From: Verrucomicrobiales bacterium
Lineage (GTDB): Bacteria; Verrucomicrobiota; Verrucomicrobiia; Verrucomicrobiales; SLCJ01
Length of the DNA: 64,000 nucleotides
Direction of reading: 5' to 3'
Assembly (NCBI GenBank): GCA_024636835.1
Contig: JAGXGH010000064.1
Location: 1 to 64,000, forward strand
Shown here: one piece after another, positions 42,024-51,161 of the stretch
Layout of the letters: each line of letters opens with the position of its first letter
Position numbering within the stretch: position 1 is the stretch's first letter
Notes under the pieces: generated by a model
The model's database searches: none
What the model was told of the DNA's origin: nothing
The model's input: the letters and a program-made list of their open reading frames with translations, nothing else
Position numbers and translations under genes: made by a program

Positions 42024-43199
42024 TTACTTGCTGACAACGATCTCAAAGGGGATCTTCATCTCAATAATGGATTCGAATTCCGAGCTGGGTGCTTTGAGGT
42101 CTTGCCCCTTGAGTACGCGAACCGTCCACCAAGCGTTGCCTCGTGCCCGCAGGTCTTTGAGTTCGAGTTCAGAGCTAAAACCATGGGTGCAGTAGATCTT
42201 TGTGCTGGATTGCATCGATGGCTGGAACATTCCGTTAGCGAATGCGATGTCCATGGTGTCGCCTCGTTGCCTCCCATCTTGGTCTAGAAAGATGAATCGA
42301 AGTGCGCCGGAACCTGTCCCGGAAATTGCGATTTCTAGTTCTGGTGTCCATTTCACATTGCGCCGCACGCGCGATGCGATGTTTATGGTTTCGGTCCATC
42401 GACCTTCGAGAGTCTCGATGGTGATGTCCTCGAGTTCGATAGGCGTGTCAGCAACATCGACAATGACGTTGCTTATTTGCCCTTCGGGGATCATCTGTGG
42501 GACATAAATTGCCACACCGGTGATGAGAAGAAGGAGAAAGATGCTGAGGGCGCCTTTCTCAACGAGGGTCATGTTGATCTTCTTTTTAGCGCTGAAGTTT
42601 TCGCTCCGCTTGATCGTTGGTTCGTCGTCCTCGTTGTCGTCTGATTCTTGAATGAAATCGTCTTCCGTTTCTGCATCGTTGTAGATTGATGAAAAATCTT
42701 CAGCGTCTCCATGCTCGGAGGTTTCGGTGGGGGGGGCGATAATCAAATCCTCAATATCATTGGGCAAGGAAGGCTCATCGGTTTTCTCTGAGGTGATGGG
42801 TGGTTCCTTCTTGTTGTTCTCCGGTTCGGTAGTGGTAGGATTTTCTTCGGTCTTGGTGGTGAGATCGACTTCTTTTCCGCTCGGATACATTCGCCGTGTG
42901 GGTTTCCGCATATCGTCAGATATTTCCTTGGAGTCGGCCTTGTTCGAGCTTGAGATAGTGCGGTCCACATCGATATCTTCAAGCGATATATCGTCGATCT
43001 GGTCGTCAGTGAGCTCGCTGCGTTCGGCTGGTGCGGGTTTCGAGGGAATGCTTTCTGCCGCGTTATTCCGAGGAAGTTGTGACGAAATGGGCTCTAGCTC
43101 AAGATCGTCGATACCATCGCCGAGGTCTGAACGCGGGGAGTCGCTCGAACTAATTTCGGATTGTTTCTTTGAGTCGTTGTTCTGCGGCTTTTCAGGCAT
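42024..43199 (-). CDS. single-pass membrane protein with long acidic N-terminal region
   Basis: 391 residues in three parts. Residues about 1-200 are low-complexity and rich in Ser, Asp, Glu, Pro and Thr, probably disordered and cytoplasmic. A single membrane segment (GALSIFLLLLITGVAIYVP) lies near 208-226. The C-terminal 165 residues form a beta-rich domain, with RWTETINIASRVRRNVKWTP, LRFIFLDQDGRQRGDTMDIA and NAWWTVRVLKG strands. I do not recognise the family. The ATG at 43199 removes an unconserved 28-codon extension. It is divergent from the ferredoxin gene. Confidence 0.65.
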   Translation of the reverse strand: MPEKPQNNDSKKQSEISSSDSPRSDLGDGIDDLELEPISSQLPRNNAAESIPSKPAPAERSELTDDQIDDISLEDIDVDRTISSSNKADSKEISDDMRKPTRRMYPSGKEVDLTTKTEENPTTTEPENNKKEPPITSEKTDEPSLPNDIEDLIIAPPTETSEHGDAEDFSSIYNDAETEDDFIQESDDNEDDEPTIKRSENFSAKKKINMTLVEKGALSIFLLLLITGVAIYVPQMIPEGQISNVIVDVADTPIELEDITIETLEGRWTETINIASRVRRNVKWTPELEIAISGTGSGALRFIFLDQDGRQRGDTMDIAFANGMFQPSMQSSTKIYCTHGFSSELELKDLRARGNAWWTVRVLKGQDLKAPSSEFESIIEMKIPFEIVVSK

Positions 43200-43424
43200 G
43201 AATGGATGCGGTTCTCTGGTGTGAGTTCTAGGACGAACACTAATATATAGTGTGACCTCATGGTGTTTGAGATAGCAAACCAAAAGACGATGAAAAGAAA
43301 TCTATCTTACGGTGCGTGGCGTAACGAAAAAGTGATTGCAGGCGGCTCTCTCAGCCCTACATTCCCACATTCTTTCCGGTTGTCTGACCGGATCCACTAT
43401 TGTTCCTACTATTGACTCTAAGCT

Positions 43425-43658
43425 ATGGCTGAAAAAGAAGACCGCTACGAAGACAATGTCGCCGGAAAATTCTACGTCGATGATCAGTGCATCGACTGTG
43501 ATCTTTGCCGTGAGACTGCACCAAACAACTTCACCCGTAACGACGACGGTGGGCACTCGTTCGTCTACAATCAGCCGACCACCGACGAAGAGAAAGAGCA
43601 GTGCATCGAGGCGATGGAAGGCTGCCCCGTGGAAGCCATTGGTGACGACGGCGAGTAA
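43425..43658 (+). CDS. single-cluster 4Fe-4S ferredoxin
   Basis: 77-residue acidic ferredoxin of the monocluster type. Cys22, Cys25 and Cys28 (CIDCDLC) and Cys67 (GCPVEAI) are the expected ligands of one [4Fe-4S] cluster; Cys60 is an extra. The Asp/Glu-rich surface is typical of soluble electron carriers. Its redox partners are not apparent from neighbours. A long overlapping frame on the same strand is the upstream extension of the DciA-like gene, not a rival gene. Confidence 0.9.
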   Translation: MAEKEDRYEDNVAGKFYVDDQCIDCDLCRETAPNNFTRNDDGGHSFVYNQPTTDEEKEQCIEAMEGCPVEAIGDDGE

Positions 43659-43743
43659 TCTTACCAATGCGGAATCTCTAACCCAGCGTGTTTCTGTGCT
43701 TGGCTATTGCGTAAGCGCTCTCGTTCCTGCATACTTTCGGCTA

Positions 43744-44103
43744 ATGGATGTTCGAATGAAAATGGAGGTTTTGGCAGAGTGGCGCAGGTATCGCGAGCCG
43801 CGCTCTCTCGATGCGAACATGAGCGCAGCGCTGGACTCGGTGGGTAAGGTGATGGAGACCATGCAGTTGGCTGATCAGCTGGGTGAGGAGAAGATAAAAG
43901 AGGCGTGGACACAAGTCGCCGGCGAGTTTCTGGCGAAGCAATCAGTGCCGGATAGTTTGCGAAAGGGAGTGCTCAAAGTGCGAGTGATTCAACCGACGGT
44001 GAAGTTTACCTTGGAACGGGAATTGAAAGGGCAACTACTCAAGCGTTTGCAGGATCATCTGGGGCCAAGTCTGGTAAAGGAGCTGAAATTCTTTATCGGA
44101 TAG
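43744..44103 (+). CDS. DUF721/DciA-like protein
   Basis: 119 residues with the DUF721 pattern: a helical N terminus, EAWTQVAGEFLAKQSVPDSL, RKGVLKVRVIQPTVKFTLER and ELKGQLLKRLQDHLG. In Actinobacteria and Proteobacteria related DciA proteins load the replicative helicase DnaB; in bacteria without DnaC this is the expected loader. The match covers the KH-like core. The ATG at 43744 is chosen because the frame upstream overlaps the ferredoxin gene without similarity. The gap to the ferredoxin stop is 85 bases. Confidence 0.75.
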   Translation: MDVRMKMEVLAEWRRYREPRSLDANMSAALDSVGKVMETMQLADQLGEEKIKEAWTQVAGEFLAKQSVPDSLRKGVLKVRVIQPTVKFTLERELKGQLLKRLQDHLGPSLVKELKFFIG

Positions 44104-44290
44104 CTGCGATTTTCGGTCCTTGGGAGACTGCGGGCGTCTAGTTTGTGCGATTTTTCGGGAGAATACTTCACAATCTGTCGATTCGATCGGATTGCTATGA
44201 CGGTTGGTGATTGTTTCGGCGTAGAGGGATGGGCTTGCGCTAATCGAACAATGTGGCGATGTTCCGTCGCTTTGTTCAGCGAGTGTGCTG

Positions 44291-45502
44291 ATGACTCCCA
44301 TGAAAGATATAACGAATGATTCCTTAGAGATCCGGACGCCGGTCTGGTTGCGTGTTTTTGCTTGGTTTGCCGTTGCGTGGGCTTTTGTTCTTATCTGGTG
44401 GGGTGCTGCGGTGACGACGCGTGATGTCGGCCTTGCTGTTCCAGATTGGCCGTTTAGTTTTGGGAAAGTGAACCCGGAGGGGTGGTGGAATATTCCCGCC
44501 CTGCAACTCGAGCACGGGCACCGACTCGTGGCATCCGGGTTGGGAATGGTAGTGGTCTTTTTGTTCGGGTTTCATTGGTTTAGACTTGATGCTTTGCGCG
44601 GTCGAGGTGGTGCTGCGGTGGCTGAACTCTTTGGTATTCTTGTTTTGCTGGCGCTGAATGTTTACGGTGTCCAGCGGTTGACAGATTTTCTTCAGCAGCG
44701 GAAGGGGTTTGTTGGCCAGGATATGCTTGAGGAAGCTGCAGCCCTGGCTTCTGATGTGAATTTGTGGAGCGTGTGGATTGCGGTGACGTGGGGGGCGGTG
44801 TTTGTTTGGTTGTTTTGGTCGTGGTCAAAGCGAGGATGGTCGCGACTGGTGAAGCTTGGGTCGCTGGCTTTGGTGTTGGTAGTTGTGCAGGCGGAGTTGG
44901 GCGGATTGCGGGTGGTGCTGATTTCCGACATTTACGCTATTATTCACGGCGTGCTTGGTCAGGCGTTTTTCTGTCTATTGCTGTTGATCGCGATGCTCAG
45001 TCGACCGACTTCATTGATGTTGCGTGATCGTGCCTTGGGCGGAGTGCGTGTTTTGTCAGTTTTATTAGTGGGCTCGGTGCTTATGCAGCTCATTTTCGGA
45101 GCGACAGTTCGCCACACGCAGCGGATTTCATTGGAAGCGACGGACATTCTTACTACAGGGGGAACGTGGTTACCTGATTGGTCGAACCCCGGGCTGACGA
45201 TGATTTTCTGCCACAAGATTGGGGCGATTTTTGCGCTCTGTGTGGCTGTTGTCTTTGCCATCAAGGCACGTGGCGCAAAGGCGGCCGGGAGTCGCGGACT
45301 GGGTGGTCACAGCGCTTGGATTTTGGGCTTGTTCGCGATGCAGATTGCGCTCGGTGTGTCGGTGCTGTTTTTTCACGACGACGTGAAGGTGGCGTTTTGG
45401 ATCACTCAGTTGCATGTGGTGAATGGTCTTGGAATTCTTGCAGCATCAGTAGCTGCGGCGATTCGTTCTTGGCGCGCGGTCGGTGTAGTGGCAACGGTGT
45501 AG
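44291..45502 (+). CDS. ctaA: haem A synthase (COX15/CtaA family)
   Basis: About 403 residues with eight predicted membrane helices. It oxidises the C8 methyl of haem O to give haem A for aa3-type cytochrome oxidase. Conserved haem-binding histidines appear in QLEHGHRLVASG, IIHGVLGQAFF, FGATVRHTQ, FCHKIGAIFAL and QLHVVNGLGI, each facing a helix. VPDWPFSFGKVNPEGWW at the first loop is typical. The frame opens at a GTG (44285); ATGs at 44291 and 44300 are both acceptable. ctaB follows, so haem O and haem A production are grouped. Confidence 0.92.
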   Translation: MTPMKDITNDSLEIRTPVWLRVFAWFAVAWAFVLIWWGAAVTTRDVGLAVPDWPFSFGKVNPEGWWNIPALQLEHGHRLVASGLGMVVVFLFGFHWFRLDALRGRGGAAVAELFGILVLLALNVYGVQRLTDFLQQRKGFVGQDMLEEAAALASDVNLWSVWIAVTWGAVFVWLFWSWSKRGWSRLVKLGSLALVLVVVQAELGGLRVVLISDIYAIIHGVLGQAFFCLLLLIAMLSRPTSLMLRDRALGGVRVLSVLLVGSVLMQLIFGATVRHTQRISLEATDILTTGGTWLPDWSNPGLTMIFCHKIGAIFALCVAVVFAIKARGAKAAGSRGLGGHSAWILGLFAMQIALGVSVLFFHDDVKVAFWITQLHVVNGLGILAASVAAAIRSWRAVGVVATV

Positions 45503-45613
45503 AGCTTGCGATAAGCTGGCTTTGGCGATTCCTTGATTTGTCGGGCTTGAGTCCGGTCGTGGAGTGTGGAAGATTCCCGCATTCCACGCTGCGATTTGCA
45601 GGAGAATTTCATC

Positions 45614-46540
45614 ATGTCCCAGAACGATGCCCAACATTCACAACAGCCGGTTGATGCTGTTGATGTGGGAACGCGTCCAGGGCTTCGTGAGGACTTGATG
45701 GCGTTGACGAAGTTTCGTCTCAGCATTTTAGTAATGATCACGGCAGTGGTTGGATACCTGGCTGGTGCGCGTGGTGAGGTGGACGGATGGATGGTTTTTC
45801 ATCTTGTAATCGGCGTCGGTTGCGCGGCTTTCGGTTCGGCGATCTTTAATCAGTTGATGGAGATAGAGTATGATAAACGGATGCTCCGCACGCGCGGTCG
45901 CCCGCTGCCGGCTCAACGTATGGAACCTGCAGTGGCCATGGGGCTTGGCCTGTTGGTATCGGCCTTTGGTTTAGTGCACTTGGCTCGCAAGGTGACACCG
46001 GACAACCCTCAGCCTGCATATTTGACGGCGCTCACTCTGGCACTCTACGTTTTTGTTTACACACCGATGAAACGTCGATCGTCGGCGAATACATTAGTCG
46101 GTGCGGTCGTCGGAGGCATCCCCCCGATGATAGGCTGGATGGCGGCGGGTCATGGATACGATCTTGGTGCGTGGTTCTGGTTTGGCGTGCTGTTTTTTTG
46201 GCAGCTACCGCACTTCATTGCGATCAATTGGATGTATCGCGACGAATACCGTAATGCGGGGTTTGTGATGTGGTCAAATGATGACGACACAGGAAAGTTC
46301 AGCGCGTGGCTGGCGACGGGTTTCTCGATTATTCTTGCTGCGTGGATGCTGATCCCTGGTCCAGGCGGATTGGCAGCTTGGTGGAGTGTTGGACTAGCGA
46401 TAGTTCTCTCGCTTTGGCTGGTAATGTTATCGGTAGTCTTTCTGAAATCGCCGTCGCGTGACGCGGCAAGAAAGCTGTTTTTTGCAACATTGATCTACCT
46501 GCCGCTTGTACTCACTGCCTTGGTGTTTGGTTGGTATTAG
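45614..46540 (+). CDS. ctaB: protohaem IX farnesyltransferase (haem O synthase)
   Basis: 308-residue UbiA-family prenyltransferase that attaches a farnesyl group to haem b. Eight to nine hydrophobic helices are present. The prenyl-diphosphate/Mg-binding motif is NQLMEIEYDKRMLRTRGRPL, and YTPMKRRSSANTLVGAVVGG IPPMIGW is the second UbiA signature. The ATG at 45614 has AGGAG about nine bases upstream. It lies 111 bases after ctaA and feeds it directly. Cytochrome oxidase subunits are not in the window. Confidence 0.95.
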   Translation: MSQNDAQHSQQPVDAVDVGTRPGLREDLMALTKFRLSILVMITAVVGYLAGARGEVDGWMVFHLVIGVGCAAFGSAIFNQLMEIEYDKRMLRTRGRPLPAQRMEPAVAMGLGLLVSAFGLVHLARKVTPDNPQPAYLTALTLALYVFVYTPMKRRSSANTLVGAVVGGIPPMIGWMAAGHGYDLGAWFWFGVLFFWQLPHFIAINWMYRDEYRNAGFVMWSNDDDTGKFSAWLATGFSIILAAWMLIPGPGGLAAWWSVGLAIVLSLWLVMLSVVFLKSPSRDAARKLFFATLIYLPLVLTALVFGWY

Positions 46541-46545
46541 GCGAA

Positions 46546-47004
46546 TCAGCTAAGAAACTTTTTTGCCTGTTCAGCGTTGGGTAGAAAGCAGGCTTCCTTT
46601 TCGCGTTTTCCGAACCACTTATAGCGGTTCGCTGCGATGAAATTGTAGACACCGTCGCGGACAATTTTGGGGATCACACGTGTCCAACTCAGAATCCGCC
46701 ATACGCCGCCGATCTTATCGCAAATACGCAACACAGCGGTGGATCTGAGGGTGATTCGTTGGTTCTCTTCATCGCCGTAGTTTTCTGCGAAAACCATGGT
46801 TCCCATCAGATCGTGCGTCGCTGGAAGTAGCTCATTATCGATGAGTTCTTGAGCGAGTGGTCCTTGAAGAGTGGCAAAGTGGAGCACATTGCCACGGTCG
46901 CGGTTCATCAGGGTTCGCACTGTTCCGTCGCACATCATGCAATCGCCATCGAAGAAAACGACGTGGCGTGCAGCGGGTGAACTTGGCGGCTTGGGTGCGA
47001 GCAT
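46546..47004 (-). CDS. DCC-family (DUF393) thiol oxidoreductase-like protein
   Basis: 152-residue protein with the DCC signature: VVFFDGDCMMCDGTVRTLMN, where Asp-Cys-x-x-Cys gives the family its name. TLQGPLAQELIDNE and ITLRSTAVLRICDKIGGVW complete the thioredoxin-like fold. Proteins of this family are thought to act as thiol-disulfide oxidoreductases, but substrates are not established. Its end lies 5 bases from the ctaB stop on the other strand. Confidence 0.85.
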   Translation of the reverse strand: MLAPKPPSSPAARHVVFFDGDCMMCDGTVRTLMNRDRGNVLHFATLQGPLAQELIDNELLPATHDLMGTMVFAENYGDEENQRITLRSTAVLRICDKIGGVWRILSWTRVIPKIVRDGVYNFIAANRYKWFGKREKEACFLPNAEQAKKFLS

Positions 47005-47029
47005 GACAAATTAACTTACGAGCGCCGGA

Positions 47030-48355
47030 TCATAGTTGTTTTAGCGCCGCGACTCGTTTTGGGGTCGGCGGATGTGAATAGTGCATGAAAACTTGGAATG
47101 GATGCGGAGTTAGATTTCCGAGGCTGTCAGCGGTGAGCTTTTTCAGGGCGGAAACCAAGGCGAGTGGCGAGCCGGTAACTTTGGCGGCATAAGCATCAGC
47201 TTGGAATTCGTGAATCCGACTGAGTTTGTTGGTGATTAGTCCGGTGAGTAGACCGACCGGACCGTAAAGAATCATGAAGAAGATCAGACCGAAGTGATAA
47301 GGAAACTCACCGGTTCCGATGTCAATTTTGAAGGCTTGGTAGAGCTCGACATGGGTAATGAAGAAGTTGAGAAGATAGAGCAAAAGGCCAGTTTGGAGGA
47401 CGCCGAGGATCATCTGCTGAACGACATGGCGGAGTTTGCAGTGTCCTATTTCATGAGCGAGCACCGCGACGAGTTCCTCGGTCGAGTGGTTGTCGATCAA
47501 TGTGTCGAAAAGTGCGATTTTGCGGTTTTTACCAAAGCCGGTGAAAAACGCATTGGCCTTCGACGAGCGGCGCGATCCGTCGATGACGTAGACCTCAGTC
47601 ACTGGAAAATCGCAACTGTCAGCCATTTTGTTGATGGCCGTTTTTAGTTCACCTTCTTCAAGCGGGGTGAATTTATAGAACAGAGGCATAATGAACCTCG
47701 GTGCCAAATAGGAGAGAGTCAGGGTGAATACCGTCATGCCCAGCCACGCCCACAGCCACGCGTTGGAAACGTTGATAAAGATCCACAAGATGCCGGCGAT
47801 GAGTGGTAGGCCGATGAGTGCGCCGAGGAGGATGCTCTTTAGTTGATCGGCAGCAAAGGTGGCGGGCGTCGTTTTGTTGAAGCCAAAACGCTCTTCGATG
47901 GAGAAGGTGTCGTAGATGCTAAAGGGGAGGCCAACGACCCAGTTGGCCGCCGCGATAATCGCGATCACCAGCAGTCCACGCGAGAGGTCGCCGAGCTGCC
48001 AGTCTTGAGAGAGTCCGTATAACCAATCAAACCCCCCGAGCAGCCAGAAGCACAGGAGCAGGGCGAGTTGAATGATCGAACTGATCAGAGTGAACTCAGA
48101 CGTGGTGCGCTGGTAGTCCTGCGAGTTCGCATATTTATCAATGTCGTATACATCCTCGAAGCCTTTTGGCGGACGAGGTTTCATCGAGCTGGAGTTGAGA
48201 ATTGTCGCTGTGGCTTCGAGGAAGAAGGTGATCAGGACAACGGCTAGAGCTAGGGCGAATGGTGCCATGGAGGAGGGAGGGAGTGGAGGTTTGGGGTTTT
48301 GTTTGGGGGGAGGGCTAAATGCCTTTTCCTGCGAGTTGCGGTCCGGATAGCTCAC
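47030..48355 (-). CDS. M48 metalloprotease (Ste24/CAAX-type)
   Basis: Up to 441 residues with six or seven membrane helices. The zinc-binding motif HEIGH lies in ELVAVLAHEIGHCKLRHVVQ and the third ligand Glu in HEFQADAYA. NAFFTGFGKNRKIALFDTLI and the FSIEERFGFNKTT segment are typical of the Ste24 branch, which trims prenylated or misfolded membrane proteins. The start is uncertain: the frame opens with GTG at 48355, overlapping the dus gene by 41 bases and adding a Pro-rich tail of 29 residues, whereas an ATG at 48268 starts directly before the first helix. Neither has a clear ribosome-binding site. Confidence 0.9.
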   Translation of the reverse strand: MSYPDRNSQEKAFSPPPKQNPKPPLPPSSMAPFALALAVVLITFFLEATATILNSSSMKPRPPKGFEDVYDIDKYANSQDYQRTTSEFTLISSIIQLALLLCFWLLGGFDWLYGLSQDWQLGDLSRGLLVIAIIAAANWVVGLPFSIYDTFSIEERFGFNKTTPATFAADQLKSILLGALIGLPLIAGILWIFINVSNAWLWAWLGMTVFTLTLSYLAPRFIMPLFYKFTPLEEGELKTAINKMADSCDFPVTEVYVIDGSRRSSKANAFFTGFGKNRKIALFDTLIDNHSTEELVAVLAHEIGHCKLRHVVQQMILGVLQTGLLLYLLNFFITHVELYQAFKIDIGTGEFPYHFGLIFFMILYGPVGLLTGLITNKLSRIHEFQADAYAAKVTGSPLALVSALKKLTADSLGNLTPHPFQVFMHYSHPPTPKRVAALKQL

Positions 48356-49349
48356 GGTGGCGCGGGGAAAGGTCGGCTAGTGAAGCGATATGCTTTGCGG
48401 CAATATCTTCGAGCTCGGTGATCGAGCTGATTTGAGAGAATTGGGTGCGCAAGATTTTACCACCGGGCAGGCCTTTGGAATAGGCCATCAAACGTGATCG
48501 CATACTGGTGAGCGTTTGGCGCTCGTTGCCTCTGTGTCCGCGGGCGATCGCCATTGCGGCGTGGTGGTGCATCAGTTCCCAGCGCTCATCGGCAGATGCC
48601 GGCGTGGGTTGCTCGCCGGTTTTTAGGTAGTGTTTGGCATCGCGGAATACCCACGGGTATTGCATTGCCGCACGGCCGATCATCACACCGGAGACCTTGG
48701 TCTCGCGCTTGCGTTTCTCGACGTCGACTCCCGATGCGATGTCGCCATTACCGATGACGGGGATGCTGACACTTTCCGCACACTCGCCGATGACATCCCA
48801 GTCAGCCTGACCGGTGTAGCCTTGGGCCCGAGTCCGTCCGTGAATAGCAATCGCCTGTACGCCGGTGGATTCGAGAAGTCGGCAAACCTCGACAGCGTTG
48901 ATCGATATCTGATCCCAGCCGATACGGATTTTTGCCGTGACCGGCACATCGACCGCATTTACCAATGCCTCGGCAACTGCGGCTAGAGCCGGGCAATCGC
49001 GTAGCATTGACGATCCACCATTGCGGGACACGACTTTGTTCACGGGGCAGCCGAAATTGATGTCGATGAATTCCGGACGTTTCCAGTCGACCACCTTCTG
49101 CGCGGCTTTGGCTAGGTTCTCAGGGTGAGAGCCAAAGAGTTGAACGCCGACCGGGCGTTGGCCGTCTGGGAATTCTGTGTAGCGCCGTGTGCGGTCATCT
49201 TGTTGAAGGATGCCTTCTGCGGATACGAATTCCGTTACTAAAGTATCGGCACCTAGTTCCTTGCAGATCTCGCGAAAGACATAGTCCGTCACTCCCGCCA
49301 TCGGGGCGAGGTAGAGTGGGAACTGATTGTCTTTGAACCATGGTAACAT
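48315..49349 (-). CDS. dus: tRNA-dihydrouridine synthase (DusB type)
   Basis: 344-residue FMN enzyme that reduces uridines in the tRNA D-loop. Signatures: YLAPMAGVTDYVFREICKEL, INFGCPVNKVVSRNGGSSML (catalytic Cys in the GCP motif), IAIHGRTRAQGYTGQADWDV, IGNGDIAS and VMIGRAAMQYPWVF. The ATG at 49349 starts the barrel at the usual place; the open frame continues to 49403. The end overlaps the longer form of the M48 protease gene. Confidence 0.94.
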   Translation of the reverse strand: MLPWFKDNQFPLYLAPMAGVTDYVFREICKELGADTLVTEFVSAEGILQQDDRTRRYTEFPDGQRPVGVQLFGSHPENLAKAAQKVVDWKRPEFIDINFGCPVNKVVSRNGGSSMLRDCPALAAVAEALVNAVDVPVTAKIRIGWDQISINAVEVCRLLESTGVQAIAIHGRTRAQGYTGQADWDVIGECAESVSIPVIGNGDIASGVDVEKRKRETKVSGVMIGRAAMQYPWVFRDAKHYLKTGEQPTPASADERWELMHHHAAMAIARGHRGNERQTLTSMRSRLMAYSKGLPGGKILRTQFSQISSITELEDIAAKHIASLADLSPRHRELSGPQLAGKGI

Positions 49350-49490
49350 ATTTAGAAACTCGCTTGTTTTAAAAGGATTGCAAGCGGAGGCGTGCAGTCT
49401 CATCTGAGTGATTTCTGTGGAAAAATGAGAGAAATTTGTAAATGCGAAGCGTAGTGATGGTGCGCTAAATATGCAACAAATCGAACGACT

Positions 49491-50258
49491 ATGAACTTAC
49501 TCGCCACACTGGAATCGACTCAGCAAATCATTGCCTATGCCACCGCGGATGGACGCACCACGCAAGGCGGAGGATTCGATATGACCTACCTGTTCGTCAT
49601 TGGCGGAATGATGCTTTTGAGCTGGATGGTGTCTGCGACTCTCAAGCGTCGTTTCACCGAATATTCGAAGATCCCGATGCCTCTTACTGGTGCCGAGGTT
49701 GCCGAAAAGATGCTTCGTGAAAATGGAATCAACGACGTGAGGGTGATCAGTACACCAGGGCATCTCACCGATCACTACGATCCGCTGAGTAAGACGGTCA
49801 ACCTCAGCGAACCTGTGTATCATATGGCTAGTGTTGCCGCAGCAGCGGTGGCGGCCCACGAGTGCGGGCATGCCGTGCAGCACCAAAAGGCCTATAAGTG
49901 GTTGACCTTCCGCTCGAAAATGGTGCCAGCCGTTAGCTTTGCCAGTCAGGTCCAGCAGTATCTGATGATGGCATTCATCTTCGGTATGTTCTACACCGGC
50001 TCCGTTTGGATGCTGTGGGCAATGGTAGGCACATTGGCTGTGATTACCGGATTTTCCCTTGTCACGCTTCCCGTTGAGTTTGACGCCAGCCGCCGCGCCA
50101 TGGTGTGGATGGAGCGAGCAGGACTCGCTGGACGCATGGAAAATGATCGTGCCAAAAATGCACTCTTCTGGGCGGCAATGACCTACGTTGTCGGAGCCTT
50201 GGGCGCGCTCGCGCAACTGGGATACTGGGTGATGATTCTCCTCAGTCGCAGGGACTGA
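49491..50258 (+). CDS. YugP-like zinc metallopeptidase
   Basis: 255-residue integral membrane protein of the zinc metallopeptidase family 2 (YugP). The zinc site is HECGHAVQHQKAYKWLTFRS; three or four hydrophobic segments lie around it and LPVEFDASRRAM carries the conserved third-ligand Glu. Physiological substrates are unknown. It stands between dus and the GYF/DUF805 gene with no evident partners. Confidence 0.9.
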   Translation: MNLLATLESTQQIIAYATADGRTTQGGGFDMTYLFVIGGMMLLSWMVSATLKRRFTEYSKIPMPLTGAEVAEKMLRENGINDVRVISTPGHLTDHYDPLSKTVNLSEPVYHMASVAAAAVAAHECGHAVQHQKAYKWLTFRSKMVPAVSFASQVQQYLMMAFIFGMFYTGSVWMLWAMVGTLAVITGFSLVTLPVEFDASRRAMVWMERAGLAGRMENDRAKNALFWAAMTYVVGALGALAQLGYWVMILLSRRD

Positions 50259-50350
50259 TTGTTGAGGAGACCTGAGTGACGCAGGTCTTATATAACCTTA
50301 CCCTAAGTTCATAACGTTGACTCAAAGAGATACGCGTATGGGTATATGCA

Positions 50351-51055
50351 TCAACGATTCAACAGCTCAGATCCCGCTGCAGACAGAAAGAGAAATGCAA
50401 CAGCGGCTAAGGGAAGGATGATGAAAACGAAGGTTAGGATTTTTCCAGGCAGATCCAACTGCTTGTGCTGCGCATAGCCTTCTGGACAAACACTCATCCG
50501 CCAGCTCAGCCAGATGTTCAAGAATGGAACAATGGTTCCCAAAAACCACCAGGAGGACATTCCTAAGTTCCTAAGTCGGGCAAGATAGATCCACACCATG
50601 AAGACAAAATAGGCCAAATAGATTGCCATCACTGCTCCGGAAAGCACAGTTTCTGTGGCGTCATATTGTTGCAAAGAGAAGCCGAAGCCTAAGGTGAGCA
50701 CCACTAATAGAATCAGCACGATAGCGAGTGGAGCAAAAAAGAACATCAGTCTTCCAATTCCTCCATAGGAAACCTCGCCGAGTTGTTCTTTCGCAGGCGT
50801 TAATGAAGCTTTTGGTGCTTTGTACGGACTTTGATCTGCCGTCCGCTTGGCTTCAATCTTCTTTGGTAAATCGGGTTCCTGTGCAGCCTCTGCCAACAAG
50901 CCGGAATCCGCTACCGACTGCCAATAAGACATTCCCTGTTTCCAGACCAACGCATCGCCAGCCCGAAACGCGCCACCAGCGACCAGTCGAGCAATTTGTT
51001 TAGAACTCAAAGGGCCGGATTTTTTTCCACCGTAGGACAGATACCACTCACTCAT
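50351..51055 (-). CDS. GYF_2 domain plus DUF805 membrane protein
   Basis: 234 residues. The N-terminal 55 residues are a GYF_2 (DUF4339) domain: EWYLSYGGKKSGPLSSKQIA, VWKQGMSYWQSVAD. After a charged linker, four hydrophobic segments form a DUF805-like region with ARLRNLGMSSWWFLGTIVPF. In this type of protein GYF_2 is a cytoplasmic adaptor domain; the function is unknown. The ATG at 51055 is conventional for the domain; an ATG four codons upstream (51067) is also possible. Confidence 0.75.
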   Translation of the reverse strand: MSEWYLSYGGKKSGPLSSKQIARLVAGGAFRAGDALVWKQGMSYWQSVADSGLLAEAAQEPDLPKKIEAKRTADQSPYKAPKASLTPAKEQLGEVSYGGIGRLMFFFAPLAIVLILLVVLTLGFGFSLQQYDATETVLSGAVMAIYLAYFVFMVWIYLARLRNLGMSSWWFLGTIVPFLNIWLSWRMSVCPEGYAQHKQLDLPGKILTFVFIILPLAAVAFLFLSAAGSELLNR

Positions 51056-51161
51056 TTCCTTCAACATTACCCCAGATCACATGTTCCGCGCAAATTGAAT
51101 GTCGGAACTCGGCTTAGGGATTCGATGTTTCGGAGACTGAGTGAGGCTCATTTCTGAGGAG

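Noticed and set aside
43336..43743. Longer version of the DciA-like gene
   Set aside because: The extra 136 codons overlap the ferredoxin gene in another frame and have no similarity to the family.
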